From positions 248,001-312,000 of the forward strand of contig NEUU01000001.1 of assembly GCA_002304345.1 (NCBI GenBank): a stretch of 64,000 nucleotides of DNA, written 5' to 3'. The notes below the pieces were generated by a model. That model saw nothing but the letters and a program-made list of their open reading frames with translations, made no database searches and was not told the DNA's origin. Below are positions 51,818-60,904 of this stretch, in pieces. Both the position numbers and the translations under genes were made by a program. The DNA comes from Verrucomicrobia bacterium Tous-C9LFEB. GTDB taxonomy: Bacteria > Verrucomicrobiota > Verrucomicrobiia > Methylacidiphilales > UBA1321. Position 1 is the stretch's first letter. Every line of letters begins with the position of its first letter.

Positions 51818-52957
51818 ATGCTTATGGAAACGCACTTTGCTCCCGCGGAGAGAAGTAACGACGAGCAGCTAAAGGTGGAGATCCATTCGGTCAGCGATAA
51901 TCCCGTCATCGATGGACTCCTCGGCGCGGTGGGCGGTCTTCTCGCCGTGCTCAATGAGAAACGCCAGATCCTGGCGCTGAATGAAAAGTTGCTCGCCACG
52001 CTCGGTATTACCAATGCGGATGAAGTGCTTGGGTTGCGACCGGGCGAAGCGATTCACTGCATTCACGCTCACGATGAGCCCGGCGGTTGCGGCACGTCAG
52101 CGTTTTGCTCCACCTGCGGCGCGGCCATCGCGATTGTCTCGAGTCTGGGAGAGAATAAGCCGGTGGAACGGATGTGCGCGTTGCAGGTGGAGAAGGCGTC
52201 GGGGCCGGCGGATTTATACCTGCGCGTGCGTTCGTGTCCGATCCGTTTTAATGACACCCGATTGTTGTTGTTGTTCCTGCAGGACATCACCCGGCAACAG
52301 CAGTGGGCGGCGCTGGAGCGGGTTTTCTTTCACGACGCGAACAACCTCCTCTCCGGATTGATGTGCAGCAGCGATATGCTGACCGATGCGAAAGGGAAGG
52401 AGCGGAAGGAACTGACGGATGCGGTGCAGAAATCGGTGGCCCGCCTGGCGCAGGAGATCAAGCTGCAGCAGTACTTCGTCAACAGTGACCTCAAGAGCTA
52501 TCAACTGCTCTCGCAGACGACGTCGATCCATGAGATCTGCGATGAGCTGGAGCAATTTTTCATCGGTCATCCCGTGGCACAGGGGAAGTATCTTCGCCTC
52601 GATCGACCGAAGGAGGATTTCACGTGGAAGACGGACAGTTGCCTGTTGAGCCGTATTCTCGGGAATATGTTGATCAATGCGTTTGAGGCGACGGAACCGG
52701 GCGGGGACGTCCGATTCTGGAGTGAGAAGCAGGAAGGGTATCTTCTCTTTTGCGCCTGGAACAAGGCCGTGATACCGGGGCCGATTTCCAAACGAATTTT
52801 CCAGCGGAATTTCAGCACGAAACAGGACATGGGCCGGGGCTTGGGTACGTACTCGATGAAGCTGTTCGGCGAGGTCTTTCTCCACGGCAAAATCGACTTC
52901 ACGACATCCGAGAGCGAAGGGACGATTTTTCGCTTCCGGCTTCCCCTGAGTGCGTGA
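51818..52957 (+). CDS. Histidine kinase with Cys-rich PAS-like domain
   Basis: The product has 379 residues, soluble. Residues ~35-155 are PAS-like, with a Cys cluster C81, C91, C97, C100 (GGCGTSAFCSTCGAA) that may bind metal or act as redox sensor. The H-box is FFHDANNLLSG with H172. A HATPase domain follows (GNMLINAFEATEPGG; GRGLGTYSMKL). An alternative start is ATG 51824. No regulator gene follows, so it may share the response regulator at 50383. Confidence 0.8.
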   Translation: MLMETHFAPAERSNDEQLKVEIHSVSDNPVIDGLLGAVGGLLAVLNEKRQILALNEKLLATLGITNADEVLGLRPGEAIHCIHAHDEPGGCGTSAFCSTCGAAIAIVSSLGENKPVERMCALQVEKASGPADLYLRVRSCPIRFNDTRLLLLFLQDITRQQQWAALERVFFHDANNLLSGLMCSSDMLTDAKGKERKELTDAVQKSVARLAQEIKLQQYFVNSDLKSYQLLSQTTSIHEICDELEQFFIGHPVAQGKYLRLDRPKEDFTWKTDSCLLSRILGNMLINAFEATEPGGDVRFWSEKQEGYLLFCAWNKAVIPGPISKRIFQRNFSTKQDMGRGLGTYSMKLFGEVFLHGKIDFTTSESEGTIFRFRLPLSA

Positions 52958-52994
52958 GAACCTACCCACCCCAAAAAGATCGTGGATAGGTTCT
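52957..52994 (+). terminator. Imperfect hairpin after kinase gene
   Basis: AGAACCTAcCCAC and GTGGaTAGGTTCT can pair with one mismatch around a 12-nt loop, just after the kinase stop. No T-run follows; termination would be weak. Confidence 0.4.
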
Positions 52995-53144
52995 GAGAAA
53001 GCCGGTGCTGATTTCCTCTGTGCCGCGCAAAAGTGCTGGTGTATAGGTTAAATTCCGATGGTGGCATTAATCGCTTGCGGACGTGCGGAATTTTTGTGAT
53101 GTAGGAGGGTCGTGATTTGTTTCTAATAACCTTCTTCCCCCGCT

Positions 53145-55205
53145 ATGAAACCTTCTTATTGCCTGATTCTTCTGAGCTTCCTGACGAGTTTGATTCTGCC
53201 GTTACAGGCAGATGTCACGTTGCCCGCCATCATCTCCGAACACGCGGTGCTGCAAAAAGCCGCCAAGGTTCCGATCTGGGGCAAGGCGGACCCGGGCGAA
53301 AAAGTGACGGTGATGCTGGATGGCGCGAAGGCGGAGACGACCGCTGGTGCGGATGGCAAGTGGAAGGTGACGCTGGATTTGAGCGCGAAGGGACCGGGGC
53401 CGTTCGCGATGACGGTGGAGGGGAAGAACAAGATCGCTTTCACCGATATCGCCGTGGGTGAAGTGTGGGTGTGCTCGGGTCAATCGAACATGGAATTTGT
53501 AATAGGCAACACGATTGGCGCGAAGGAGGAAATCGCGGCGTCGGCGAACCCGATGTTGCGCCAGTTCATCGTGAAGAAAAATGCGATCACGACGCCGACG
53601 GAAGTGTGCGAAGGGACTTGGGTGGCGGCGGCTCCGAATACGACAGGGGCCTTCACGGCGGTCGGTTACTATTTTGGCAAGCGGTTGAATCAGGAACTCA
53701 AAGTGCCGGTCGGTTTGATCAGCACGTATTGGGGCGGCAGTGCGCTGGAGGCGTGGTTGAGCGGTCCGACGACGGACAAGACTCCCGACCTGAAAGCGAC
53801 GAAGGACCGGATGCTGGGGGAGATCGCGTCCATGCCGCAGCGGATGCAGGATTACGAGACGCAGTATCGCGCGTGGGAGGGCAAGTATTCCCGGCAGGAT
53901 AAAGCGGTGGGCAAGGCGGCGGATTACGCCGGGTTGACGGTCGATACGTCGACGTGGAAAAAGGTGACGATGCCGGCGACGTTCGCGAAGGCGGGATTGC
54001 CCGATGCGGGCGCGGTCTGGCTGCGGCGTACGGTGACGTTGCCTCCCGATATGGCGGGGCAGTGGACGAATCTGGAGCTTGGCACGATCAATCAGTTCGA
54101 CGAGGTGTACTGGAACGGTGAGAAGCTCAACGAAACGACCGTGAAGGTGCCGGGCAGCAATGCGTATCGTCGCTACGGCATGGCGGGAAAGTTTACCAAG
54201 GCGGGCGAGAATGTGGTGGCGGTTCGCGTGCTGGCTCCTCTCGGCAATGGTGGATTCATCGATGAGAAAGCACCTTTTAGAGTGGGCGTCGTTCCGCTCG
54301 CGGGCGAGTGGTTGGCGAAGGTGGAGTACGAATTGCCTCCTCTTGCGGAGACCGCCAAGGCGGAGTATCCGAAGCAACCGCCGAAGCTCCTCGACAAGCA
54401 ACATTGGCCGACGTGTTTGTATAATGGCATGATCCATCCGATTTTGCCCTACGGCATTGCCGGGGTGATCTGGTATCAGGGCGAGACGAATGCAGGCCGG
54501 GCGTATCAATACCGTTCCTCGTTTCCGCTGATGATCACGGATTGGCGCGAGTTGTGGGGGCAGGGTAATTTTCCGTTCTATTTTTGCCAGTTGGCGAATT
54601 ACACGCCGAAGCAACCGAATCCCGGCGAAAGCGGCTGGGCGGAATTGCGCGAAGCGCAGTCGATGACGCTCTCGTTGCCGAACACGGGACAAGCGGTGTT
54701 GATCGATATCGGCGAAGAGGCGGACATCCATCCGCGCAACAAGCTCGATGCGGGCAATCGTCTCGCGGTGATCGCGTTGGCGCAGACTTACGGCAAGAAG
54801 GGCACTGTGTTCTCCGGTCCGGTGTATGACTCGGTGAAGATCGAGGGCGACAAGGCCGTGATCAAATTTAAGTACGCGGAGGGCGGCCTGGTGGCGAAGG
54901 CGATCCCGGCGACGTACCAGCCGAAATCGCTTTCACCCGCGACGGTGCCGCTCGTGCGCAATGTGCCGAACAGCGAGCTCGAGGGATTCGCGATTTGCGG
55001 CGAGGACAAGGTTTGGAAATGGGCCAACGCGAAGATCGAGAAGGAGACGGTGGTGGTTTCCTCGCCCGACGTGCCAAAGCCGGTCGCGGTGCGCTATGGC
55101 TGGGCGAACAATCCGATTTGCAATCTGTATAATCAGGCCGGATTGCCCGCGTGCCCGTTCCGCACGGATGATTTTCCGGGCGTGACGATCAATAATAAGT
55201 ACTAG
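53145..55205 (+). CDS. Sialate O-acetylesterase paralogue (SASA family, secreted)
   Basis: The product has 686 residues, identical in length to the copy at 10142-12202 and about half identical to it by eye. After a signal peptide (to LQA), the nucleophile Ser114 is in CSGQSNME, and VIWYQGETN and DIGEEADIHPRNK follow. The galactose-binding-like insertion at ~270-380 is also present. It deacetylates O-acetylated sialic acids or similar glycans. It stands alone, not in an operon with glycosidases. Confidence 0.9.
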   Translation: MKPSYCLILLSFLTSLILPLQADVTLPAIISEHAVLQKAAKVPIWGKADPGEKVTVMLDGAKAETTAGADGKWKVTLDLSAKGPGPFAMTVEGKNKIAFTDIAVGEVWVCSGQSNMEFVIGNTIGAKEEIAASANPMLRQFIVKKNAITTPTEVCEGTWVAAAPNTTGAFTAVGYYFGKRLNQELKVPVGLISTYWGGSALEAWLSGPTTDKTPDLKATKDRMLGEIASMPQRMQDYETQYRAWEGKYSRQDKAVGKAADYAGLTVDTSTWKKVTMPATFAKAGLPDAGAVWLRRTVTLPPDMAGQWTNLELGTINQFDEVYWNGEKLNETTVKVPGSNAYRRYGMAGKFTKAGENVVAVRVLAPLGNGGFIDEKAPFRVGVVPLAGEWLAKVEYELPPLAETAKAEYPKQPPKLLDKQHWPTCLYNGMIHPILPYGIAGVIWYQGETNAGRAYQYRSSFPLMITDWRELWGQGNFPFYFCQLANYTPKQPNPGESGWAELREAQSMTLSLPNTGQAVLIDIGEEADIHPRNKLDAGNRLAVIALAQTYGKKGTVFSGPVYDSVKIEGDKAVIKFKYAEGGLVAKAIPATYQPKSLSPATVPLVRNVPNSELEGFAICGEDKVWKWANAKIEKETVVVSSPDVPKPVAVRYGWANNPICNLYNQAGLPACPFRTDDFPGVTINNKY

Positions 55206-55350
55206 GCCGCGTGTGGTGATGGAGCGCGGTTGGTGTTTCCGCGCTCCACTTAGATATCCGTAAGAAGTCTGGAGCAATGCGAAGTCCGTATTCGCGAGAA
55301 CTCCTGTGAAGAGTGACACACCTCGGCGGCAGCGTGACGCTGCACCCATA

Positions 55351-55432
55351 GCGCCACCCCTCTTGGTAGAGGGGATTCAAGCTTGCGAGACCTCACAGTT
55401 GCCGAAATCCCCTCTACCAAGAGGGGTGGCGC
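55351..55432. repeat. Long palindromic repeat (26-bp perfect arms)
   Basis: Arms 55351-55376 and 55407-55432 are perfect inverted copies (core ACCCCTCTTGGTAGAGGGG), with a 30-bp loop. Outer bases (ACACCTCGGCG and CGCCGGGGTGTG) continue the symmetry imperfectly. It lies between the esterase and a minus-strand gene, in a 370-bp gap with no other feature, and looks like a REP/MITE-type element. Confidence 0.75.
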
Positions 55433-55573
55433 GCAGCGCCGGGGTGTGTGTGTCTTTTCTGTTATCGATTCCCGGTAGAGGGCATGAAAAAGGCGACATC
55501 GTGTGTCGCCTTGATCAATTCGAAGAGAGCGTCACCTGTAGCGAAGCGTCTTTGGGTGCAGGGCTGAGCCCTG

Positions 55574-55948
55574 CTAATCCATGAAGCCTTCGGACTTCAG
55601 ATAGCGGAGCATCTGGAGGCGTTGCTTCCAGGAGAGGTCGCCGTCGACGCGGAGAAAGCGTTTGCCGTCGGATTCCATGACGGAGACGGTTTGCTGGCCG
55701 TCCTTGACTTTGAATTGGGCGACGAGCTCGGGCTTTTTCGTCATCACGTTGCTGGCGAAAGCGGCCGCGCTTTCCATCGGCGTGGGGCGGGCCGGGGGAA
55801 TGGGTTTGTTGTACATCAAGCGTTCGATTTGCTTGAGCTGTTTTTGCATGCGACGCAGCCAGGCGACCCAGAGCGTGGCAAAGATAACGGAGGAGGCAAG
55901 GGCACCCAGAACGGCTGCCATGAGGAGGGAACCAAGATCGCTGCTCAT
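55574..55948 (-). CDS. Membrane-anchored hypothetical protein
   Basis: The product has 124 residues. One N-terminal TM helix (LLMAAVLGALASSVIFATLWVAWL) precedes a coiled-coil-like RRMQKQLKQIERLM and a small soluble domain ending LRYLKSEGFMD. I do not recognise the family. The next two genes on the same strand are also small and may be related in function. Confidence 0.6.
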   Translation of the reverse strand: MSSDLGSLLMAAVLGALASSVIFATLWVAWLRRMQKQLKQIERLMYNKPIPPARPTPMESAAAFASNVMTKKPELVAQFKVKDGQQTVSVMESDGKRFLRVDGDLSWKQRLQMLRYLKSEGFMD

Positions 55949-56000
55949 TACAGAAATAGTCTAATCTATTTCCGGGAAACTCCAAGCAAAGATTAAAGAA

Positions 56001-56264
56001 TTATTCATCTACAGGATCAGCCTCGGCGAGCATTTTACGTGCTATCTCGAGTTCTTTCAGCGTGGCGCTGCGGCGCTGGTAGCGGCGTTCGACGTTATCC
56101 ACCAAGTCGGCAAGATCTGCCGGGCTGGGTTTGCGGTCGTAGTCCCAACCGTCGGCGCCTTTTTCGCGAAACTGCAGTTTGAACTTGCCGGAAAACCAGT
56201 AGACGCGGACTTCGTACGAGGTGCCGTCGTCGCGCTTGGTTTTCCAGTTGATGTCGCGGTTCAT
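56001..56264 (-). CDS. Small hypothetical protein (87 aa)
   Basis: The product has 87 residues. The N-terminal half is beta-strand-like (YEVRVYWFSGKFKLQFREK) and the C-terminal half is a charged helix (DNVERRYQRRSATLKELEIARKML, seen as two heptad runs). No known family. The reading frame and codon use look genuine. Between it and 56405 lie two short inverted copies of TTTTCAGTT-type sequence. Confidence 0.55.
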   Translation of the reverse strand: MNRDINWKTKRDDGTSYEVRVYWFSGKFKLQFREKGADGWDYDRKPSPADLADLVDNVERRYQRRSATLKELEIARKMLAEADPVDE

Positions 56265-56405
56265 GACGGGAAAAGGTTTTCAGTTCGAAGTTTTCAGTTT
56301 TCGGTTGGGAACACTCCCAAGTTTTCGTTTTATCTCGGGAGGATGAACTTGACCGGGACGAACTGAAAACCGAAAACTATCGCACTGAAAACGTGCCCTA
56401 GAGTC

Positions 56406-56798
56406 CTAGAGTTCGCCGCGCTGGATGGATTCGAGGCGGAGGCGTTCGGCTTCGGCCTGACGTTCGCCGGTCTTTTTGGTGACCCAGTCGCGCCACGATT
56501 TACCGTTGGCGGGATCGGAGCCGGAGAAGGCGACGGAGTGGATGTCGGCGCAGGGAACGATCTTGGGTTCGTTGCTGCCTTTGACGTAGAGTTGGACGCG
56601 GGGCGGGCGGCCGGTGAAGTCGCGGTTGAAGAGGTAGCCTTCGACTTTTTCACCATTGGTGAGTTCGAGGGTGATGTCGCCGCGGTATTCGAACGCCTGG
56701 TTGATGGCGCTCTGGAGGTCTTGTTCGTTGCGGCATTCGAAGACGGATCCTTCGAGGGAGCCGGGGGCCGCGGGGGCCGTTTTGGTATCGCTAGGCAT
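56406..56798 (-). CDS. Hypothetical protein with a Sm-like/beta-barrel segment
   Basis: The product has 130 residues from ATG 56798. Residues ~35-90 (YRGDITLELTNGEKVEGYLF and IVPCADIHSVAFSGSDPANG) resemble a small beta-barrel such as an Sm-like fold, a weak inference. The C-terminus is a charged helix (GERQAEAERLRLES). It lies 39 bp after hpnH on the same strand, so it may be co-transcribed. Confidence 0.55.
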   Translation of the reverse strand: MPSDTKTAPAAPGSLEGSVFECRNEQDLQSAINQAFEYRGDITLELTNGEKVEGYLFNRDFTGRPPRVQLYVKGSNEPKIVPCADIHSVAFSGSDPANGKSWRDWVTKKTGERQAEAERLRLESIQRGEL

Positions 56799-56836
56799 GG
56801 AAGTGTAAGGCAAATGATTCGGTTGAAGTGAGTGGA

Positions 56837-57847
56837 TCAGGAGTTGGCCAGAGTGGCCTTGACTGTGCGGATGAATCCGGGGAAGGAGCTGAAGGTGTCA
56901 TCCACGGCGGAGGCTTCGTAGCCGCAATGCACCATGCAGTCGGCGCACTTGGGGTTGCCACTGGCGCGACCGTAGTTGTCCCATTCGGTTTCTTCCATCA
57001 TCTGCTTGAAGGTGGGCGTGTACCCTTCCTGGAGGAGGTAGCACGGTTTCTGCCAGCCGAAGACGTTGTACGTCGGGTTGCCCCAAGGCGTGCATTCGAA
57101 ATCGATCTTGCCCTGGAGGAACTGGAGGAAGAGGGGGGAGAGGTTGAACTTCCAGCTCTTCTTGGGGTGCTCGAGGATCTTGCGGAAAAGTTCCGTGGTG
57201 CGCTTGCGACCGAGGAAGCTTTCCTGATTGGGCGCCTTGTCGTAGCTGTAGCCGGGGGAGAGCATCATGCCTTCCACGTTGAGGGCCATCATCTCGTCGA
57301 AGAATTCGCGGACGTGCTCGGGGTTGGCTCCTTCAAAGAGGGTGGTGTTGGTGGTGACGCGGAAGCCACGCTTGACGGCTTCCTTGATGCCTTCGAGGGC
57401 GGTGTCAAAGGTGCCATCGCGGCAAACGGCGGTGTCGTGCTCGTCCTTGAGGCCGTCCATGTGGACGCTGAAGGTGAGGTATTTGGAGGGCTTGAAGAGG
57501 TCGATCTTGCGCTTGAGCAAGAGGGCGTTGGTGCAAAGATAGATGTACTTCTTGCGCTCAACGAGGCCTTCGACGATCTTGTCGATCTCATTGTGGATGA
57601 GGGGTTCGCCGCCGGGGATGCTGACCATCGGGGCGCCGCATTCTTCCGCCGCGGCCCAGCATTGCTCGGGGGTGAGGCGTTTGTTGAGAATGTGGTCGGG
57701 GTACTGGATCTTTCCGCAGCCGGCGCAAGCGAGGTTGCAGCGGAAGAGGGGTTCGAGCATGAGGACGAGAGGATAACGTTTGCGGCCTTTGAGCTTCTGA
57801 CCGATGACGTATGAGGCGACCGTCCAGGCTTGGGAGATAGGAACCAT
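56837..57847 (-). CDS. hpnH: Adenosyl-hopene transferase HpnH (radical SAM)
   Basis: The product has 336 residues. The radical-SAM cluster motif is C37-x3-C41-x2-C44 (FRCNLACAGCGK), followed by SIPGGEP, and the C-terminal SPASM-like cysteines lie in NPKCADCMVHCGYEASAV. Start MVPISQAWTV and FGWQKPCYLL are typical of HpnH, which joins adenosine to diploptene, the first step to extended hopanoids. No other hpn genes (shc, hpnG) are near. A dyad lies directly upstream. Confidence 0.92.
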   Translation of the reverse strand: MVPISQAWTVASYVIGQKLKGRKRYPLVLMLEPLFRCNLACAGCGKIQYPDHILNKRLTPEQCWAAAEECGAPMVSIPGGEPLIHNEIDKIVEGLVERKKYIYLCTNALLLKRKIDLFKPSKYLTFSVHMDGLKDEHDTAVCRDGTFDTALEGIKEAVKRGFRVTTNTTLFEGANPEHVREFFDEMMALNVEGMMLSPGYSYDKAPNQESFLGRKRTTELFRKILEHPKKSWKFNLSPLFLQFLQGKIDFECTPWGNPTYNVFGWQKPCYLLQEGYTPTFKQMMEETEWDNYGRASGNPKCADCMVHCGYEASAVDDTFSSFPGFIRTVKATLANS

Positions 57848-58175
57848 AATGAGTTTTTCTGTAAGCGGTTTACAGTAGCAACTATGATGACCTTGTCAAC
57901 CTTGCTTACGTAGGTGGTTGACGACGCGCCAGGGCGGAGCGGGTGCGTGCTCCCAAGGTCTCCGAAGGTGGACAATCTTTGGAAGTTGTTGAGGTGGTGT
58001 GGCGCGGAGAAGGGCGCGGCCAATCTCAAATTTGAGATTGGAGATTTCAGATGGGACCGGGCTGTGCATGAGGGTATTGAAGCACAGATTCGCGGGAGGC
58101 GGTTGCGTTAGGTGAGCTATATGAGCTACGTGTGCGATATTTTTGGTAGCGGGACGCTGCCAAAGTGCGAAGTTC
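57848..58175. other. Intergenic region with two palindromes
   Basis: No gene seen. At 57859-57875 there is CTGTAA-N5-TTACAG, an operator-like dyad 12 bases before the hpnH start. At 58021-58040 there is a perfect 20-bp palindrome centred on AAATTT (CAATCTCAAA and its complement), possibly part of a dispersed repeat. Confidence 0.5.
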
Positions 58176-58994
58176 TCAACTCTTCCCCAACTGATGATCG
58201 TGAGTCAGCGGGAGGAATTCCAAGAGGAACTTGTTGAACTCGTCGGGATTTTCGAGCGGGCTCATGTGCGCGGAGTGGGGGATGTAGCGGAGCATGGAGC
58301 CGGCGATGCCGTCGTGAATTGTCTCGGCGAGCGAGGGGGGCGTGAAGGTGTCGAGTTCTCCGGCGAGGACGAGGGTGGGGATCTTGATGCGGAAGAGGCG
58401 GGGGACGAGGTTGGGCCGCGCGGCTTGGGCGAGGAGCGCGCCGCACATGGCGAGGGGGGCCATTTGTTCCATGGTTTCGCGGATGATCTGGATCTCTTCC
58501 TTGCGGGTGACGAAGCTGGGGCGGGCGAAGACGGTGCGGAGGAAGGTTTCGACGAAGCGGCCGATGCCGAGTTGCTTGATGCGGACGATGACGCGTTCGC
58601 GCCAGACGATGTCCTCGTAGTCGTCGCCGTCGGCGCGGGTGTTGCTGAGGATGAGGCCGCCGACGCGTTCGGGGTGATCGAGCGCGGTGCGCATGGCGAC
58701 GGCGGCACCGAGGGAGAGTCCGCAGAGGGTGACGCGATGAATCCGCAGGGTGTCGAGGAGGCCGATGAGGTCCTCGACGAAAATTTTCTGGGTGTATTGA
58801 CCGTCACCGACTTGGCTCTGGCCATGGCCGCGGAGATCGACGAGGAGGACGCGGTAGTGCTCCGACACGGCGGCGATCTGGTGCCGCCACATGCGGTGGC
58901 TGAAGCTCATGCCATGAAGAAAGACCAAAGGCGGAGCCTGGGGCGATCCGATATCTTCATAGAAGAGTTGATGTCCGTGTATCTCGGCAAACAT
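58176..58994 (-). CDS. Alpha/beta-hydrolase fold enzyme
   Basis: The product has 272 residues from ATG 58994 (a TTG at 59003 is possible). The oxyanion part is FLHGMSFSHRMW, the strand-turn VDLRGHGQS follows, the nucleophile Ser lies in CGLSLGAAVA, the acid in AGELDTFTP and the catalytic His in HSAHMSPLENP. This is the 3-oxoadipate enol-lactonase/esterase type; the real substrate is unknown. Confidence 0.88.
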   Translation of the reverse strand: MFAEIHGHQLFYEDIGSPQAPPLVFLHGMSFSHRMWRHQIAAVSEHYRVLLVDLRGHGQSQVGDGQYTQKIFVEDLIGLLDTLRIHRVTLCGLSLGAAVAMRTALDHPERVGGLILSNTRADGDDYEDIVWRERVIVRIKQLGIGRFVETFLRTVFARPSFVTRKEEIQIIRETMEQMAPLAMCGALLAQAARPNLVPRLFRIKIPTLVLAGELDTFTPPSLAETIHDGIAGSMLRYIPHSAHMSPLENPDEFNKFLLEFLPLTHDHQLGKS

Positions 58995-59117
58995 GGATTT
59001 CAAGAATAAGGAGCTATCGGCACCAGATCACGAACATAAAAATAAAAGTGGCGGGCGTGGAATCGCTCGGTTACTTTGTGAAAGAGGTGGTACACGGTGT
59101 TCATGGAGGTTAAGCGC

Positions 59118-60488
59118 ATGCCTCATCTCGCCGGCAGTCTGGTCAAGATTGCCGCGTGCGGGATTCTCTTGCTCGCGGGCACGCAGCGTTTCAGTTCCAC
59201 CTATACCGATTTTTCCCGCTGGTTCGACCTGTCCACGATCGATGCGCCGAAGCCTTCCGTCGTACGAGTAGCGCGGACCGAGCACGGTTATCAATTGATG
59301 CGCAATGGCGAGCCGTATTTCATTCGCGGTGCGGGCGCGGTGGGGGCGGTACATCTGGATTTGCTGACGCGGCTGGGGGGAAATTCGATTCGCACTTGGG
59401 CGGCGGATGGTCTGGGGCCGGTGCTGGACGAGGCGAATCAAAAAGGAATCACGGTGATGATCGGCCTCTGGGTGGCGCACGGGCGGCACGGGTTCGATTA
59501 TTCCAATCCCAAGATGGTGGCGGCGCAATTGGAGGAGTTCCGCGCGAAGGTGCGGAAGTACAAGGATCATCCGGCGCTGTTGATCTGGGGCGTGGGCAAC
59601 GAGGCGGAAGGCACGGGCGAGGATAAGGATTTCTGGCGGGCGCTGAATGACATCGCGGCGATGATCCAGCAGGAGGACCCGAATCATCCGACGTGCACGG
59701 TGGTGGCGGAGATTGGCGGGCCGAAGATTTCCATGATCAAACGGTTGTGTCCGGCGATCGATATTCTCGGAGTGAATTCGTACAAGGGATTGCAGACGTT
59801 GCCGGATCGCTTGCTGAAGGCGGGTTGGAACAAACCGTATATCATGACCGAGTATGGACCGCCGGGGCCGTGGTCGTGGGAGGTGCCGACGACGAAGTGG
59901 GGCGCTCCGATTGAAATGACGAGCACGCAAAAGGCGCAGTATTACGAGAAGGGCTATAACGCGGCGGTGGCGACGCAATCGGCGAGGTGTCTGGGTTCGT
60001 ACGCGTTTATTTGGGGCGACAAGCAGGAAGGGACTTCCACGTGGTTTGGCCTGCTGATGCCGGATGGCCGCATGCTGGCGTCGACCCTGAGCGTGGGAAA
60101 AATGTGGACCGGCAAGGAGCCCGCCGAGCAAGCGCCGGAAATCATCAGCCTGCAGTCGAAGTCATTCGCGCGCGAGGTGAAGGCGGGACAGGTGATCCGG
60201 GTGGCGTTGAAGGCTCGGCACGCGGTGAATGAGACATTGACGGTGAAATGGGATTTGCGCGATGAGACGGCACCGCGTCGTCCGGGCGATGACAGCGAGC
60301 AGGAGCCGGCTGCGCATGGGATCGACGCGGTGCGTTCGAGTGATGAGTTGCTGGTGTTTCGTGCTCCGGAAAAAGAGGGGGCGTATCGGTTGTTTGTCTA
60401 TGTGGTCGATGCGGCGGGTTATGTCGCGACGGCGAATATGCCGTTCTATGTGGGCAAGGTGCCGCCGCCTGCTCCGGTGAAGAAGTAG
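59118..60488 (+). CDS. GH2-like TIM-barrel glycoside hydrolase, secreted
   Basis: The product has 456 residues. ATG 59118 is chosen for GGAGG eight bases upstream. A signal-like hydrophobic N-terminus (LVKIAACGILLLAG) precedes a strand-rich stretch (FIRGAGAVGAVHLDLL) and the barrel. The acid/base Glu is in LIWGVGNEAEG and the nucleophile Glu in YIMTEYGPPG, as in GH2 beta-glycosidases. The usual GH2 N-terminal sugar-binding domain is missing. A C-terminal beta domain of ~110 residues ends in VPPPAPVKK. Confidence 0.75.
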   Translation: MPHLAGSLVKIAACGILLLAGTQRFSSTYTDFSRWFDLSTIDAPKPSVVRVARTEHGYQLMRNGEPYFIRGAGAVGAVHLDLLTRLGGNSIRTWAADGLGPVLDEANQKGITVMIGLWVAHGRHGFDYSNPKMVAAQLEEFRAKVRKYKDHPALLIWGVGNEAEGTGEDKDFWRALNDIAAMIQQEDPNHPTCTVVAEIGGPKISMIKRLCPAIDILGVNSYKGLQTLPDRLLKAGWNKPYIMTEYGPPGPWSWEVPTTKWGAPIEMTSTQKAQYYEKGYNAAVATQSARCLGSYAFIWGDKQEGTSTWFGLLMPDGRMLASTLSVGKMWTGKEPAEQAPEIISLQSKSFAREVKAGQVIRVALKARHAVNETLTVKWDLRDETAPRRPGDDSEQEPAAHGIDAVRSSDELLVFRAPEKEGAYRLFVYVVDAAGYVATANMPFYVGKVPPPAPVKK

Positions 60489-60504
60489 GGAGAGGAAGGG
60501 GAGC

Positions 60505-60874
60505 GTCCGCAGATTTCGCAGATGGACGCAGATTAAAAGACAAAGCATCTCGATGGGGGTGTTAGTAGAGGTGGGCTGAGGGCGGAACACCCGATTAAAA
60601 GGCCCCGCCCCTTCCACCCGATCCTTCGCCTGCGCTCGGGATGACCAGCGTGACGCTGGACCCGCTTTGCTGATTGGCTGCGCCAATCGCGGAAGACATT
60701 CGCTTTCACACTCTGTCATCCTGAGCAAAGCGAAGGATCGGGTGGAAGGGGCGGTTGTCGAGGGATTGCTTCATCGGTTCTTCAAGCGAAGTCCTTTTCC
60801 GATTCTCCATTTCACGATAACACTTTTAAAATCCTTTGTCTTTTAATCTGCGTCCATCTGCGAAATCTGCGGAC
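60505..60874. repeat. Nested inverted-repeat element (41-bp outer, 25-bp inner arms)
   Basis: Outer arms 60505-60545 and 60834-60874 are perfect 41-bp inverted copies. Inner arms 60605-60629 and 60730-60754 are perfect 25-bp copies (core CCCCTTCCACCCGATCC). The 416-bp gap has no gene. The element looks like two transposed or inverted repeats inside each other and could form a large cruciform or hairpin. A related CCCGATCCCTCG...CTCGGGATGA piece recurs at about 61695-61725. Confidence 0.85.
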
Positions 60875-60904
60875 CCTCTGTTTCTCTTAGATCCATGAGC
60901 GCGA

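Noticed and set aside
53202-54731. 509-codon frame on the minus strand inside the second esterase
   Set aside because: It is an Arg/His-rich shadow of a GC-rich coding strand without any domain; the plus-strand esterase is certain.
60605-60754. CRISPR array
   Set aside because: The repeats are inverted, not direct and regularly spaced; no cas genes. No CRISPR was seen anywhere in the window.
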